From positions 2,738,273-2,802,272 of the forward strand of contig NW_023998415.1 in NCBI RefSeq assembly GCF_014805625.2: 64,000 bases of DNA. The letters are read 5' to 3'. The notes under the pieces were generated by a model. It was not told where the DNA came from, did not search any database, and saw nothing but the letters and a program-made list of their open reading frames with translations. Made by a program: the position numbers and the translations under genes. This document shows positions 26,301 to 39,324 of this stretch, in pieces (position 1 is the stretch's first letter; every line of letters begins with the position of its first letter). The stretch is from Glossina fuscipes (taxonomy: Eukaryota > Arthropoda > Insecta > Diptera > Glossinidae).

Positions 26301-27560
26301 AAAAAAACAACATTGCGGGTAAATGGGCAATAAATGAATACAAAAGGAAAGTATGTATATTCGTTTTGTCGTTACGTTTGTAAAGTTGAGTTTGAGAATG
26401 GGAATGATCTCAGTGAAGACGACACGTTACTAAGATATCTATATTTGCCTTGATTTAGATGAACATGTCCGTTTGCTGATTGAAAAGAAATGAACTTTCT
26501 AAGAGATCACATTTAGGACAGTATATGGATTGTCTGGATATAGGACCAAACCAAATATAATTGAATTTCAATATTCGTTGCAAATCATTCTCACTACATG
26601 CATCAGCATTTGTTTTTAACAGACTTTTAATTAGAATGCTGTAGACATTAGATGCTAGCTCTGAAGTTTATTTTTAAATTTTAAGCTTTTTTCTCTTTTA
26701 CAATTTTTTCTTTTTTTTTTTTTTTTTCTTATTTTTCTTTTGTAGTTTTTTGTTATTCTTCTTGTTTGGTTTTTGCAAACTTTTTCCGCCATATCTGAAA
26801 CTATTTGAGAAGCACAGCTGTGCTGTACGTAGATTTAGCAGGAATTTAGCAGCATAGAGTAAAGCAGTAGTAGAGTTGGTATGAAAATAAAAAATAAAAT
26901 TAAAAGAAAAGAAATGAAAAAAAAAAAAAAACCAACCAGTACGCTATTGCTGTTGCTGCTGTTACCGTTGTTATATATATGTGTGTAATTGTTGTTATTG
27001 TACTGCATAGAGCACAGTTTCTGATAGTCAGAATTTTTCCCACGTTGTTGTCTGTGAGTAGAGTTTTTCTGCTTTTCTGTTTTTCTCTTTTCAGTTTTTT
27101 ATTGTTGGATTTGTGTCCGTAAGTGTATGTATTAACAATAAAAATACAACTATAGCAACAACAATTCTAAAAATGAATTCATATTTTGTTTTTGAGATCC
27201 CGTTGCTATTTGATTGTTATTTTTTTTTTATTTTTTTATTTATTTATTACCCTCTCCCTCCCCACCCGTATTTTTTTTTTTATTTATTTTTTTTTTTGTT
27301 GAATAGCACAACTGTTGCTGATGCCATTGTTCTTGATTATTGCGATTGTGTTATTATTGTTCTTCACTTGCCAACTAGCACATGTTGCACTGTTTATTTA
27401 ATTATTACATGCCATACATACACTGCCAACTAACGTAGACGTAAACATGTACAGATAGTCCAATTCACTTAATGGGCTTCAAAAATTTATTATGAAAAAT
27501 AAAATCAAATCAAAGACAAGACAAAAACACAAGCAAAAAATGGACCAAGAAAGACCTTTA
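17325..27560. other. Gene-free AT-rich stretch
   Basis: About 10 kb without a recognised gene. A partial tandem duplication ('aacaagtatgtgttaaa' at 17332 and 17358) follows the mariner relic. (TA)n tracts lie at 24040-24064 and 26097-26165 and T/A runs near 18020, 26708 and 26918. The frames at 18451, 18990, 20195 and 23918 (62-98 codons) show no domain. A GC-richer patch at 22560-22940 looked like an old transposon but could not be assigned. Confidence 0.5.
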
Positions 27561-27570
27561 CTGTGATTTA

Positions 27571-27963
27571 TTGGGGTTATTTGGGGTTTTTTCTTACTAT
27601 TATGGTATTGTATTGTTATTATTATTATTAAACATTATTGTCATTTTTGTTTATTTAATTGGCCTTAATTTGAAACGCAACTCTCGACAACTGTGTATTA
27701 TTTCAAATTTAAATCGCACTCTTGATAATTATAATGCGAGTCAATACATTTGGGAATATCATGATATTATGACTCGTTTACAAGCACTTTCATTTATCGT
27801 GGCCTTTACAGATGCGATTGGTGTGAAAGTCGATAAAAAATGTAACAAGTCTCAATGCCAGGTAGTTCGCCAACAACTGATTTGCATCACATTGCGTAAA
27901 GTTTACTCTAGAGAATTAAAGGTTGAATCCCCCAGATTTCGAAGAAGGGAAAATCGTTGGTGA
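27571..27963 (+). other. 130-codon open frame, unassigned
   Basis: A 130-codon frame opening with TTG, not ATG. The N-terminal third is a very hydrophobic run rich in Leu, Ile and Tyr, encoded by (ATT)n-type low-complexity DNA. The rest (SNLNRTLDNYN, then QALSFIVAFTDAIGV and CNKSQCQVV) is of ordinary composition with three Cys. No family was recognised. It overlaps the start of the Tc1-type relic in another frame. It could be 5' flanking sequence of that transposon, or chance. Low confidence that it is a gene. Confidence 0.2.
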
Positions 27964-28258
27964 TCGGCTAGTGGGAACGAAAACAACTGAGCCGTTTAAC
28001 ATTTCGCGAGCTGCAATATCTGCAGCAATGACAACATACACAAAACATGATGATGAAATATCATCGATGAAGAGGATTAGAGGGCAAATTCCCAAGTCAT
28101 TTGACAAAGAACGATTAACACTACAATGAATTGTGGGCGGACAGTATAAAGCTACGGCAGCAAAAGTGACGGCAGAGCGCAACGTCAACTTGAGTTATAC
28201 TCTCGCGATAAAAATGGGACGGCTGAGGCTTCACAACACTAATATTCGCGAAAGGTAG
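27923..28258 (+). pseudogene. Tc1-type transposase relic, DNA-binding region
   Basis: One frame with a single internal TGA (28127-28129) reads as the paired-like helix-turn-helix half of a Tc1-family transposase. It shows FEEGKIVGDRLVG, ISRAAISAAMTTYTKH, then the basic linker SMKRIRGQIPKSF. After the stop come IVGGQYKATAAKVTAERN and a TAG at 28256-28258. The family pattern is 'ISR.TVS.VM.AYT..G' followed by 'TTAAKVTAELN', which fits well. The DDE catalytic domain was not found downstream, so the copy is truncated as well as stopped. Confidence 0.75.
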
Positions 28259-28388
28259 CTACTTGGGCACTTGGCTGTCAAAAGAATGTGATATGACACA
28301 CCCCAAACAACAACTACGATCCGCACGGCCTGTTTACTAAATTAAAGCATGGAAATGTTGTGATATTGAGCTGGTACTCTTAGTTATA

Positions 28389-28622
28389 TTGCTGACAGGA
28401 TTCATTGCGAATGAATATCTTTATATCCTCAATGGTGAAGTTTTCACTATGGTTAGCGAATTGCTGCCGAACACTGCCACATTTCGAGACTATAATACAT
28501 CCATAGATACGGTCAAAAAGGTTTATTCTTACTTTAAGGACCAGCAGATTGAACCGTTACGGGAAGTGAGAACAGATTTCGATCTCCTACATTACCGAAG
28601 TAATCGGTGGATGTTTTTCTAA
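28389..28622 (+). other. 77-codon open frame, unassigned
   Basis: Lies between two transposase relics. It has a mixed, protein-like composition (ELLPNTATFRDYN, SYFKDQQIEPLREV, DFDLLHYRSNRW) without low-complexity DNA. No family was recognised. It may be part of the disrupted transposon pair around it. Confidence 0.25.
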
Positions 28623-29084
28623 AAGAATAGGACAACTTTCTGTTGTAAACTATTCACACACTCTAGAAATCTATTCCGCGACGAATAGCAGCTATACTGC
28701 AAACAAATAGTCGCCCAACACCTTTTTATAAAAGAAATATTGTGAACGTTGAGATCTAGAGCACCCATACCTCCTAGTGGTGAACATGAATTAAATTTTA
28801 AATTTTAAATGTAGCCATATATACACACACAGCCATATAGGACACATATATATATATATATATACATATAGATACATATACGACCATTCAATAAGTGCTT
28901 TCACCAGAAATTTTCAATCAACACGTAAGTGTTACTCGCTGTACATTCCCATTAATTCACCCTTGAAGATGCGTAAACAAGATCAACATTTAAAAAAAAA
29001 ATTTTTTTTCTGACAAATGAAATTTATTTCCATTTGTCGGCTTAGGAAAATAAACACACAAAACTATTGTATTTGTAGCGCTGA

Positions 29085-29345
29085 AGAGCAAAAAATAATG
29101 CTTGAAAAACTCATTCCGTCAACAACGGATAGTAGTTTCGTACCGTTTTTGGTGTTGGTGTTGTATTCGTGTGCCATACGATTTCGGAAATGCTGCTGAT
29201 TCGATCATTACAATGAATTCGTCTGTTACCGAGCGATGTTCGTCTGGGATTTTTTTAGACCTCAAACTCATACTATATATGTGGACGAGTTCCTTATTTT
29301 ATTTTTGCAAGATTGGACCAAGAATTGCCAAGCCAGCATAAAACT
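29085..29345 (+). pseudogene. IS630/SETMAR-type transposase relic (catalytic region)
   Basis: Read in one plus frame, 29130-29330 gives RFWCWCCIRVPYDFGNA, then DSIITMNSSVTERC, then LILYMWTSSLFYFCKIG. This lines up with the insect mariner-related transposases whose core reads 'VWCG..S.GIIGPYFFEN', 'VTVNSERY' and 'DMWFQQDGAT'. The second catalytic Asp would lie in the 'caagatt' at about 29310 and is out of frame. The flanks carry no further recognisable blocks. Decayed and non-functional. Confidence 0.6.
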
Positions 29346-29399
29346 TTGACTGTGCTGTTTAGGGCCAAAATTGTAAAACTGATTGATAAAGCTGAGCTT

Positions 29400-31095
29400 T
29401 AACGTATTTCCGTATTTAGTTCAGGGCTAGAAACAGCCGACGAAAATGGGCGCAGTACGAACTTACTTATCATCGTACGAGAAATATTGATCTAAAATTA
29501 AAAAATATTTGTTCGGATGAAAATGGTTTGCGACTGCTTCGAGTTGCTTTGCTCGTCTAAAGTTACACACAACACCTTGCAATTTTTGGCATATAACTGT
29601 GATCAAGAATTCTGTTCAATAGCTGAGCATAACTTTTTTATAATTTTTTGCTGTTATCTAGCAATTGGGCAAAGATCGCTTTTGCTACTACATATATAGC
29701 AATCAGAATAGTATAAGTTTGAAGAGTTAATTATTGCAAAAAATATTTTAACAAATTCGGTCATAAGTTACTACAAAGATTAAAAGTAATGAAGACGTGC
29801 GAAAACTATGCTTTTTGTGTTTGTGTTTGCGATCAGGGAATTGTCAGAGCAAAAAATATTCGCTATGAAAAGCATTGATTAAATAACCTTCATGTTGGGA
29901 TAGTTTATAACAACGTGTTGTTCTGAAGTTAAGTTAACAATGCGCGGAGAAGAATAACATCATTGTTTGTTTATCGGTAGAGAAATATTTGTGAAAATTT
30001 GAACAAAGCATAGATCACTTCGCATTGCTCTAATCAATCATATAAGTCAGCGAATCCAAATACAAGCAAAAAATTTACCGTTACGTTTCTTAAGCTTTCT
30101 TTGTCTTACCCGTATTTTTGCCACGAAAAAGGCGTCTTAAGTCACGTGATCTCTGAAGCTGAGGATGTAAATAAGTCGCTTTGATTGCGAGGCTGCCTTA
30201 TAAACGATGCAAATAACACATATATACACGCGTGATATAACATATAAGTGAGAGAGTAAGTATTAATAAGCAAATCGAATTACGATTTTGAGAAAATTGA
30301 ATTTTTAAAAAGCAAAACAAAAAAGATTTATTTCTATTTACGTTTTGTCATAATATTGATAAACAATTTTTAGAGCAAATATAATATGTGTATGTAAATC
30401 AATGACAGCAATTACAAATGCTAAGGGAATTATACGCAGCAGAAAATATTGTATGAGCAAAAATGTTCTAATTTTCTGGCTAATAAATATGAATAAACGA
30501 CATTTTTATGCATATATATACATGCACGCAAATATATATACAATAATGATTTGCGTATGTACGTCTATATGCATATATATATATATGCTTGTATGCATAA
30601 AACCTAATTCCCAACACAGCATCTCGTATGTGTGGTACTGTGTTGGGTTTTTTTTTTTTTTTTTTTTTAAATATTTTGTTTCTGATTTTAATTTAATTTT
30701 GTTTCTAGTACCATGTACATTGCCGCTCATAAAAAAGTTGCATGGGCGAATATGCCTATGTAAGCGCATATTTATTTATTAAAGGTGTGGTTACCTTTTT
30801 TTTATACACGAAATTCTTTCTTGTTTTTCATATCATGTGCATTTTGCTGATATTAACTGAGATCTACTGATTTTTGTTTCAAAATATTTTGATTCTCACC
30901 GCAGGGGTTATACTGAACTTTTGCAAGCGTTTATATATATAATGTATCGAAGTATCCTTAAACTACATGTTATGAAACCTTTGATTGCTATGCATTAAAT
31001 TCCCTTTGTTAACACATCGACAATTAGCGATCATTCGCAGTTTGATTTGATTTTCTTAGGTTGGAGTCTCGAAGATGCGTTTAAATCTCCTACAA
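29400..31095. other. AT-rich DNA with a hairpin and T run
   Basis: No gene recognised. TA-rich tracts lie near 30515-30590. The only distinctive object is the inverted repeat and T21 run at 30610-30668. The frames at 30402 and 30506 read through this low-complexity DNA. Confidence 0.55.
30610..30668 (+). other. Perfect 10-bp hairpin followed by 21 T
   Basis: CCCAACACAG at 30610-30619 and its exact reverse complement at 30638-30647 enclose an 18-nt loop. They are followed at once by an uninterrupted T21 run (30648-30668). In form this is a stem plus T-run. In a eukaryote a T-run on the sense strand can end RNA polymerase III transcription, but no A/B box was found just upstream, so the role is unknown. 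Confidence 0.5.
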
Positions 31096-31129
31096 TTCTT
31101 CGTTAAACATGTTTCCAACATGTTTCGGC

Positions 31130-31275
31130 CCAAGAGCGAACGCTGTTGAAAATGACTCGGTTCCGGCTACTTTTTCATGCACTTGCCTTATTTTGAAAAA
31201 TCGTTATATGAGAAACTGTATTAAGCGAAGCAATGTAGGGTATTTAAAGGTGGGCCGGTGTAGTATTTTCGCTTG
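31130..31275 (+). repeat. B-family dispersed repeat, copy 1
   Basis: Matches 38505-38630 in order: 'ttgaaaatga.tcg', 'ttattttgaaaa.tc.tt', 'tatgagaaactgtatta', 'agcgaag' and 'gtgtagtatt'. About 145 bp, diverged, with no coding capacity. Confidence 0.55.
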
Positions 31276-31370
31276 TTTTTGTTTAAATTGTCGATAGTCA
31301 ATTGGGCTTTTAAATGAGCTAAATGAGGCTCGCACAAAACACAGTAACACGAAGAAATATTACGATATAA

Positions 31371-31443
31371 ACAATAGTCTATTCGCCAATAGCGCGTCTG
31401 ACTACGGATCCCAAGATTCCAGTTTCGACTCCTAGCGGGATCA
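31371..31443 (+). pseudogene. tRNA-Arg(ACG) pseudogene
   Basis: The 3' two-thirds read like animal tRNA-Arg(ACG). 'gcgtctgactacggatc' (31393-31410) carries the anticodon stem and the loop CTACGGA with anticodon ACG. 'agattccag' and 'ttcgactcctagcgggatc' follow as the variable loop, T-arm (TTCGACT) and acceptor strand. The anticodon stem is broken on its 3' side (TCCCA against TCTGA). The 5' acceptor strand and D-arm are scrambled ('agtctattcgccaata'). It cannot fold as a functional tRNA. It may be a decayed tRNA gene or the head of a tRNA-derived SINE. Confidence 0.65.
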
Positions 31444-31449
31444 CTCATT

Positions 31450-34400
31450 TGGGACCGGTGTCCACATTCTTTTTCTATCATTTCTAAGCAATTGTGAACA
31501 AACGAAACCTGAATATTTCCAAACAAAATTGATTTTAGACTGCTTTTCAACCGATTTGGAATTTGACTTAAGACAACTATTTTTATTAAATATTTGATAC
31601 GATTTGCAAACTGCTTACTTAACTCTTAACTTGGCTCAATAAGTTCGTACGATCAGACTTTTTAGACGTTAGCAACGAGAGGATGCTTAGTCGATAAACC
31701 ATGCCATGCAGTGTCGTACGATTGAGCACCATATACTGCTTTCTTCCATTTCTCGTCAGATCGAAACTAGCCGACCAACTTTGTCCGGTAAAATTTCTGC
31801 TTTCTTCAAATTTTTTACACTAATGGCAGTGCACATACGCTTGTAATTCAACCTAAACACAGCTTTGTTATGAAAGTGTCTTATCGTAAAATTATACACT
31901 CAGATTCGCTTACCTAAAACGGAGAGAGATCACAGCCTGATGTGATCACGGATTGCATAGTTAAAGTTTGACATTTCCCAAGCAGTTATGGAAAAGCTTG
32001 GATGGAAAGAAAAGCTAATGCATTTAGAGTTGAAATTGCCGGATAATCAACGATAAATGGATATGTCAATGTTAACTAACAATCTACCGCATGAAAAATT
32101 ATAAATACATACCGTACTTGAAAGTTAATGTTGTTGAACTAAATAGTATTCTAAACTCATACACTCACACAAATGATAGAAAGACGAAGCGAACAACAGC
32201 GTTACTGTCAAAAGTGCATAGACAGCGAACTATGAAATGTATTTTGGCTCATGGATTTGAAAGCAAGCGAACTGCTTACTCCGCAGCCGAACTTTTGAAA
32301 GGAATTATCATTCATATGAAATTTAATGATAATTTTTAAATAGCAGGTGAAGGCAGGTCACCAAGATAATCAATTCTTCTTTTACCTTTCGAGTATTAAT
32401 TAAAAAACATTGTCTGATTATTTTTACGATCAACTGTACATCATAAGATGAGTTTGTTGCGAGCAGTAAGGAAGTCTTTAAGCTTTTGTATTTTCATTTT
32501 TTTTTTGGAGCTAATAAAAGTCTATGTGCGAGTGCATAATTCTACAAGTTGAAAATTCCTATAACGGTGCATGCATATAAATGTTTATGTGAGCTTGTGT
32601 GCGTGACTAAGTATGTTTGCGAGTTTCACGTTGTGCATTGCTGGGTTTGCGCCAAGTGTCGTAATGTTATGGTCGTTGCGCTTCAGGTGTCAAAATAATA
32701 AAATTTAGAAAAAGTAAGAAAAAATAATACAAAAAAAAAAAAAAAAAATTAAAGAGAAAAATATAAAAAAGAAGAACAATAAAAAAAAATAAACTAAACA
32801 GAAGAAGAAAGAAAACTGAATAAAGAAAACAAACGCAACAAAATCTTTACTATGGTTAAAGAATAACACAATTTAAGCATTCTTTTAACATTTTAAAGTG
32901 GCAAAAATTATATATTGTTGGTAAGCGTTATAAATTTAAGGAAGGATTATAATCATGGAAATACAGAGAAGCGGCTACAAAGGCGTACAATGGCATCGTA
33001 TTTAGCCATTACAAGGCACACAGAGATGGATAGGCAGGCACTATGTGAAATCCATGATGATGAGTTCGACTCTTGAATATTTCTAAGAAATTACCTGAAG
33101 GCATAGAATTTTCTAAAGAAATTAAATTTTTAAGCGAAAAATGCAAGACAGAAATAGTGAAACAAAAAAAAAAAACCATAAAAAAAATGTTCAATTGTTA
33201 TCGCTATGAGTCAAAAATTGTATCTACACGCAAAAACACATACAAAACAAACAAACATACATACAATTTAAATCGCTTTAAGTCTTCTTAAGTCTCGCAT
33301 ATTCCATATAACCATATATAGGTAGGTAGTATGTAACGTAACTTCAAATATGATGATTAAGTACTTTTTTTGGCCTTTGGTTTACGATAGAACTTCAATA
33401 AGCTTAAGCTATTTTAGACAGGTTTGTCTTTCATGTTTTAACATCAACAGGAATCAAAAATGCAGTTGGATAGTGCATATCCCTGCATTTATTGAAAATC
33501 GACAGTTAGTTAGTTCAATGCTCGCTAGCCTAGTCGTTATTGCATTGTCTATATGTGCGTGTTAGTGAGTGAGTGTGGGTGTATTCAGTAAGTAAAATAG
33601 TTTTCAAAACAGTAACAACAACTAACATGCATTTACATAACATTTTATATACATACTCGTATCCCACACGCTTTATGTAATCCTATAATATAGATATATC
33701 ATTGTGTATTTGCTTTTTTATACGTTCTAAAGTACATTAGTTGTAAATATACATACGAATCTAAGTCTCGCCAAATGCATGTTGAGAGGTTAATAAATGT
33801 GGGAATCATTGAGGCGACAATCATGATATCGGTACTTTTTCCTACTTATTGAGCGTACGTAATACGCTTTAATGCAACCAAACTGTGGAGATAAAAAACA
33901 CAAATCGAATCGAACAGTGTTACTATGAGAAATATGTAGATTTTAATAAGCAGCAAGAAGAAAGAAATTGTCATATAAAGTGTATTGTATTGGTGCAAGT
34001 GGGCGATCCGTACCGCGATCTCAATGCTCTATTGTAATCGTCCACTTCACGTCACCCTATCAGCCTTCCAGTTTTGCAATCAACTACTTTGCCTTGCAAT
34101 GCGATACTCTCTCTAGCGTGTTCAAATGCTCGCCAAATATCTGACATTGGACTTCGCAGATGGCCGCGCATTGCCACTACACCTAATAGGGCGTGTCAAT
34201 CGCCTCTTCACAGTAGTTGCCCATGTTGTACAAACGACGTCTGAGGGAACTATATCCGTCGCAGAGAGCAGTGATCAAGCGTAGATCTCTCTTCCGTTTT
34301 ACTGCGAGATTTTACAAACAATTATCCGTACAATGGCTTCATTGTATTGCATTACTAACCCTCTAATAGGACCGCTGGGTGCGTTCTGAAACTTTTGTTC

Positions 34401-36985
34401 TCCTTCCTGCTCCCCCGAACTAACTTAACAAGCATCCCTTGACTGTAATTTGCTCAATTGCTTAAGAAAGATTTAAGCAGAATATCTTAAGGAGCGATTA
34501 CATATCAGTTTAATGTTTCTAGTCAAACAGCACTTAGACCTTAAAACCTTCTGTTGCCTCATTTAAGCAATTTCATTACAGTTGCTTAAGAAGTATTTTA
34601 ATCATTACGATGTAAATCAAATTTTGAACGCTTCAGTATCCCATTAAGCTTATGTTACAAATTCAGCATTACGTTAGCTAAACGCCCAACTAAAGAGATT
34701 ACGTATTTAATTATAATTGTGAACGAAGGAAAACAGTTGTGTTGGGGGATCAAATGGGTACAACTAACTAATATTGATTAATTAATGGAAGTATTATATT
34801 GTAAAGTTGAAATTGTGTTCAAGTCTCGATTCGACATTCATCAACTGGTCTGATTTAACCTAATTTTGTTTCTATTATTGACATTAAATTTTCTCAGAAC
34901 TTCTTCATCACTACCTGTAAAGAGTATTTGCTCTGTATTGAGAACGAAATATGCAAACAACAAGTTCTCAAGGCGACTGCTACAAAATCAAAACGCCGCC
35001 GTAAATCAAGTTCAACCTTACAAAAGCATAAATATTTGAGTTATAAATGAATGTTACACATTTTCGAGGCTATAGTATAATTTGAACAGTTGTTCATTTA
35101 GATAGTTCGCCGCCTGATGAACATAACTGCCGTTAGCAGTGAAAAAGGTATGCGTCGTTGTTGTTCCGTCGTGGTATTGCGTGCACGCATTCCGCAAATG
35201 CCAAGCCAATATAAAAATGGATTGAGCCCTGTTGCTCCATAGCAAGTCACTGAAAGGACCTTAACAACACTTTCTTGCTTAAATGTTTACCATTAAAGAA
35301 GACAAACGGGTTAATGAAATTTTAAAGATTAAAATTTCATGACAAACAATTAATAACAGTTTACCAAGGCAGTGTGATGGCAAAGAAATTGTTCTTACAA
35401 TTATCAAATTGAAGTGTTTATCCTATACTCTTGTATATAAATGTGTTTTGGCTCATTACTTTATATTTGTTTATCTATACTGTTTTTAAAGAGTTTATGA
35501 GTTTTCTATAAGCAAATGGTTTAACTATCCACACTGTTCTTAATCGGCCTTTTCAACTCCTTTATTCTGCGCAATGCAAGACAGTTAATAAATCTCACCA
35601 GTGTCTGGATAAGTATTGCTTTACAGGCCTTTAAAAGCAAAAAAACAAAAAAAAAAGAAGATAACTAATTTTGTGTAATACCTAAGACCAGAGAACGTGG
35701 GACTTTATGACGTAACGCTATAGATCAACATTTTACGCAATAAATTGGTGAACTATCTACCTCGTATGTGACAATTAACATCCGCAAGGCACATGGATGC
35801 CGTCTTGCTGCTAATATCATGTCTTATATGTGTATCTCGCAGGACTGTTGCTATTCTAATAACAATATTTAGATAAACATACACTTTGTTTTCATTTCGT
35901 AGTTCATTCAATTGACTTAAAACAAATATTGACATTTGTTAAATGAATCGTTTACCATGAATTATATACTTTTTATGTACAATGGACTTTATTTTATAGC
36001 TTTCTAAACAATAACTCTTGACTGACAAGTGTACATATTTACGTACATGTGAACGCTCCTATGTCGATTTTCCTCTATTTATCCATTTATTATATTCACA
36101 ATATTAAATATTCAGTCTACAGATAATGTCATTGCGCTTGTAACGAGAATGCAGCGAATATAACGCCCATCCACCAGTCTGGTGTTGAAATTCTCACATG
36201 TCTGTTTTTAAAGCGACAAGACAATTAATAAAATAATTTTTACGCTTGAATATATATATATATACAACTGTTTTAAAATTTTGTTGAAGATATCCGGGAT
36301 TCCCTTCGAGTCGCGATATTTCTTCTCTTGAATTTTAACTTAAAATGCATAGTTCAAAGATGGAGTTATCACAACATTCCCAATTGAATAAATTATTATC
36401 TATTCATCATTAACAATATCGGAGAGTATATGATGTTCGGAGACAAAAACACTCTACCCAGATTTTGAATGCGAAATTCCTATAAGTGAACTCAACCAGA
36501 TCGGTCTAGCCGTAAACTTGCAAAGCTTACAGTTATCATCAGTATTCATAGAGAAATGAATTCCGTTGAAACACTTAAATGAATTGGAAAAATCTATTAA
36601 ATATTTTTATAAATATTTTTATGAACAACTGATGATCGGTAATTAATTAATTATTTTAAATTGAGATCTCGCCAGATTGCTTACTATATAGTCACCTTTT
36701 CAATGATATATAAATGCGAATGGGAGAAATACGTGATGAGTATCCGAAATTCGCTACAAGACAAATATACATTTTTTAGTTGATTATCCTTCTCTCACTC
36801 ACTTTATGATAACAAATATAATCAACATACAACTGTGTAAAATAAATAAATATCTTGTACATATATACGTTTATACATAAAGGTATACATATATATATAT
36901 ATATATATATAAATATAAATATAATTTATTTACGTGTAATATCACTATAATGTACACAATCATGAAATACCAAAGAGAGAAAAAG

Positions 36986-37025
<40 letters not shown>

Positions 37026-38030
37026 TAGGTTTAATTATTTAAAATTTTAAAAATTTAACTTAAAAATAAAATATTTCAAGAATTCGTAAGAAGCCCTTTA
37101 AACGTTTTCTACTTTTATATAGTTGGTATGTTAATGGTATTTCTTTCAGTTTTCCTTTAAGAATCCGACCGGCAGAAAGGGATCAACTTCAAACATTAAT
37201 AAAAGAGAATTCCATGTCCATGAGGCTGTAATTTAAACCTTGCTAGTGCACTCATATTAAGCAAATAAATACCTCTCTTAATACTAACGAAAATGAATTC
37301 AAAAGTAATTCTTAAGTAAAACGTTTCTAATGCATGAAATCATGCATCGGTATATCCCATATGACGCGTTCTCTATATGTAATGAAAGCAGACGAAAATC
37401 CATCCATACATCCATTCGAGCCATTATTTATTTCACTTATACAAGAAACAAAATGGCAGTCGAGTTCAATTGACTCTTAAGTAAATCTGAAAAATTAATT
37501 AATAATAAAACTTAGTATAAGTACAATAAAACAAATAAGGAGGAAAAAAAAAGAAAAAAAAAAAAAAAAAGCATGTACACAACTAGCATAGGGCCACACC
37601 CACAACCGATACAAGACCAAATTGCAAGTGAACCCCTAAGCCATCGCAAACATGCATAAGCTTGGCAACCGATAATTGTTAACAACAAATTAATTTTCGA
37701 CTCATAATAGCATATTTAAGGTTAAGTCAGTTTAAGTACGACATAGGTAAATCGCGCGTATTAAGCAATGTTGCTTTAAAGGACTTTAAAGAGTCCGTTA
37801 ATGAGAATAAATGATAGACATCATTTAGGTTCTTGCAAACAACTCTGAGCGGGCGCACTTAAAATGTTCTTTGAGAGAATAAACCAACACAGGATCTTTT
37901 CTTCCTCTTTATAGATATAAGCATAGCTATAGGCATATGTATGTATATATATATATAAATATTATAGCTCTGTGATATTAATTTGAAAACATTTTAATAT
38001 ATACAGTATACCTGCAATAACTTCCCACCT
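31450..38030. other. Gene-free stretch with one GC-richer patch
   Basis: No gene recognised in 6.5 kb. Poly-A tracts lie near 32732-32749 and (TA)n at 36889-36911 and 36993-37020. A GC-richer patch at 33990-34430 stands out in composition but has stops in all frames. The frame at 32091-32339 (82 codons, ending KGIIIHMKFNDNF) is unassigned. Confidence 0.5.
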
Positions 38031-38039
38031 TTTTATGAA

Positions 38040-38145
38040 AACTGACGGCGTCATTTCAGTTTTGCGACCTAAAGGGACAGGCACATCTAGATCGCTTCAG
38101 ATTTTGATACTGATCAAATATATATATATATATATATATCTTTAA
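38040..38145 (-). repeat. R-family repeat, small fragment
   Basis: 'ttttgcgacc', the 'gacaggcacat' cluster and 'aaattttgatactgatca' followed by a TA tract match the minus-strand 5' part of the copy at 2708-3538 (around 3335-3445). Short and diverged. Confidence 0.4.
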
Positions 38146-38504
38146 AGATTTTGAAGAAACGAATATCATTTTAAGATCGGTTGGTGTGTATCGAAAATAT
38201 AATTTACTTTAATTGTGAATAAATCCTTTACACATCAATATACTGCCTAGAATGCTCAACATAGCATTGCAAGCGTAGCAGTTTTTTTTCTTCTACCCTA
38301 CACACCATGGCATATTAAGTTTGCTCACCTAGAAAAGGGCTTAATGGACTGGGCCCAACTTTTGTTACACCAACACTACTCGATTGCCTAAGCGTGTCTG
38401 ATCGTCTGTCCGTGTAAATTTATGTCCAAGTCGCGATTTTTAAAACTTTTTTTGATAAACTTGAACTTGATGTTGATACACTGACGTACTTTAACCTAAC
38501 AAAG

Positions 38505-38630
38505 AAAGCTATTGAAAATGATTCGTGTCGGACCACTTATTTTGAAAAGTCATTCTATGAAAAACTGTATCAAGCGAAGAGGCGTAGGCTAATTGATGGT
38601 GGGTTGAGGCAAAGTGTAGTATTCTTGATG
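38505..38630 (+). repeat. B-family dispersed repeat, copy 2
   Basis: Second copy of the segment at 31130-31275. Shared words include 'gaaaatgattcg', 'cttattttgaaaagtc', 'tatgaaaaactgtatcaagc' and 'gtgtagtatt'. Confidence 0.55.
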
Positions 38631-39324
38631 GTTTGCAATATCAACGAAGCGATCTTTTAAATTTGGAGAATAGCCGGAGATTAGGCGCAATTGCAGAACG
38701 ACATGATACGATATGCAGTATGACAAGGATCATTATCACAATGCATAAACTAAGCGCTTTTGCCCGATACTCTCTCGAATAGCTTCGCGCAAGCGGCACA
38801 TGATTAATTTATATTATATACCTTATTAATGGTTTTAATAATTCTTAAGGCTAAAACTATATCACGATAACTAAATCCACGAAACTAAGCCTTACAACAT
38901 ATTTTACCGCATCATAATATGCCTCACAGCATCTATTAAGAAAATCTATTTATTTATTATTTATCCGATATATATTATACTACACTATATATATATATAT
39001 ATATGATAGTTGACCTAAATATTGTTGGTTGCGAGCATTTGTTTAAAAGCAATCTATACATAAATTCTTTTAGAAACTAACACTTACACATTCTTTCATT
39101 CAAGGTACTTAAAGCATTTTAGAAAATTCGTAGTAATTTTTCTTTTAAAAAAAATATGTTCCGTAAGAATTACAAGCGTATGGTTTCACGCAAGAAAGTA
39201 TGCTATCGTTGTAAGTGACATTTTATGATTTTATTTATTTTGCAATTGGCTGCTATAGCATTACATAACTTAAAATTATAGGAAAGAAAATGTAATACAA
39301 CTTAAATAGACACAAGTAGGAACA

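Noticed and set aside
27113..27433. 106-codon hydrophobic frame
   Set aside because: Built on T-rich low-complexity DNA. Apparent membrane segments in such DNA are not evidence of a protein.
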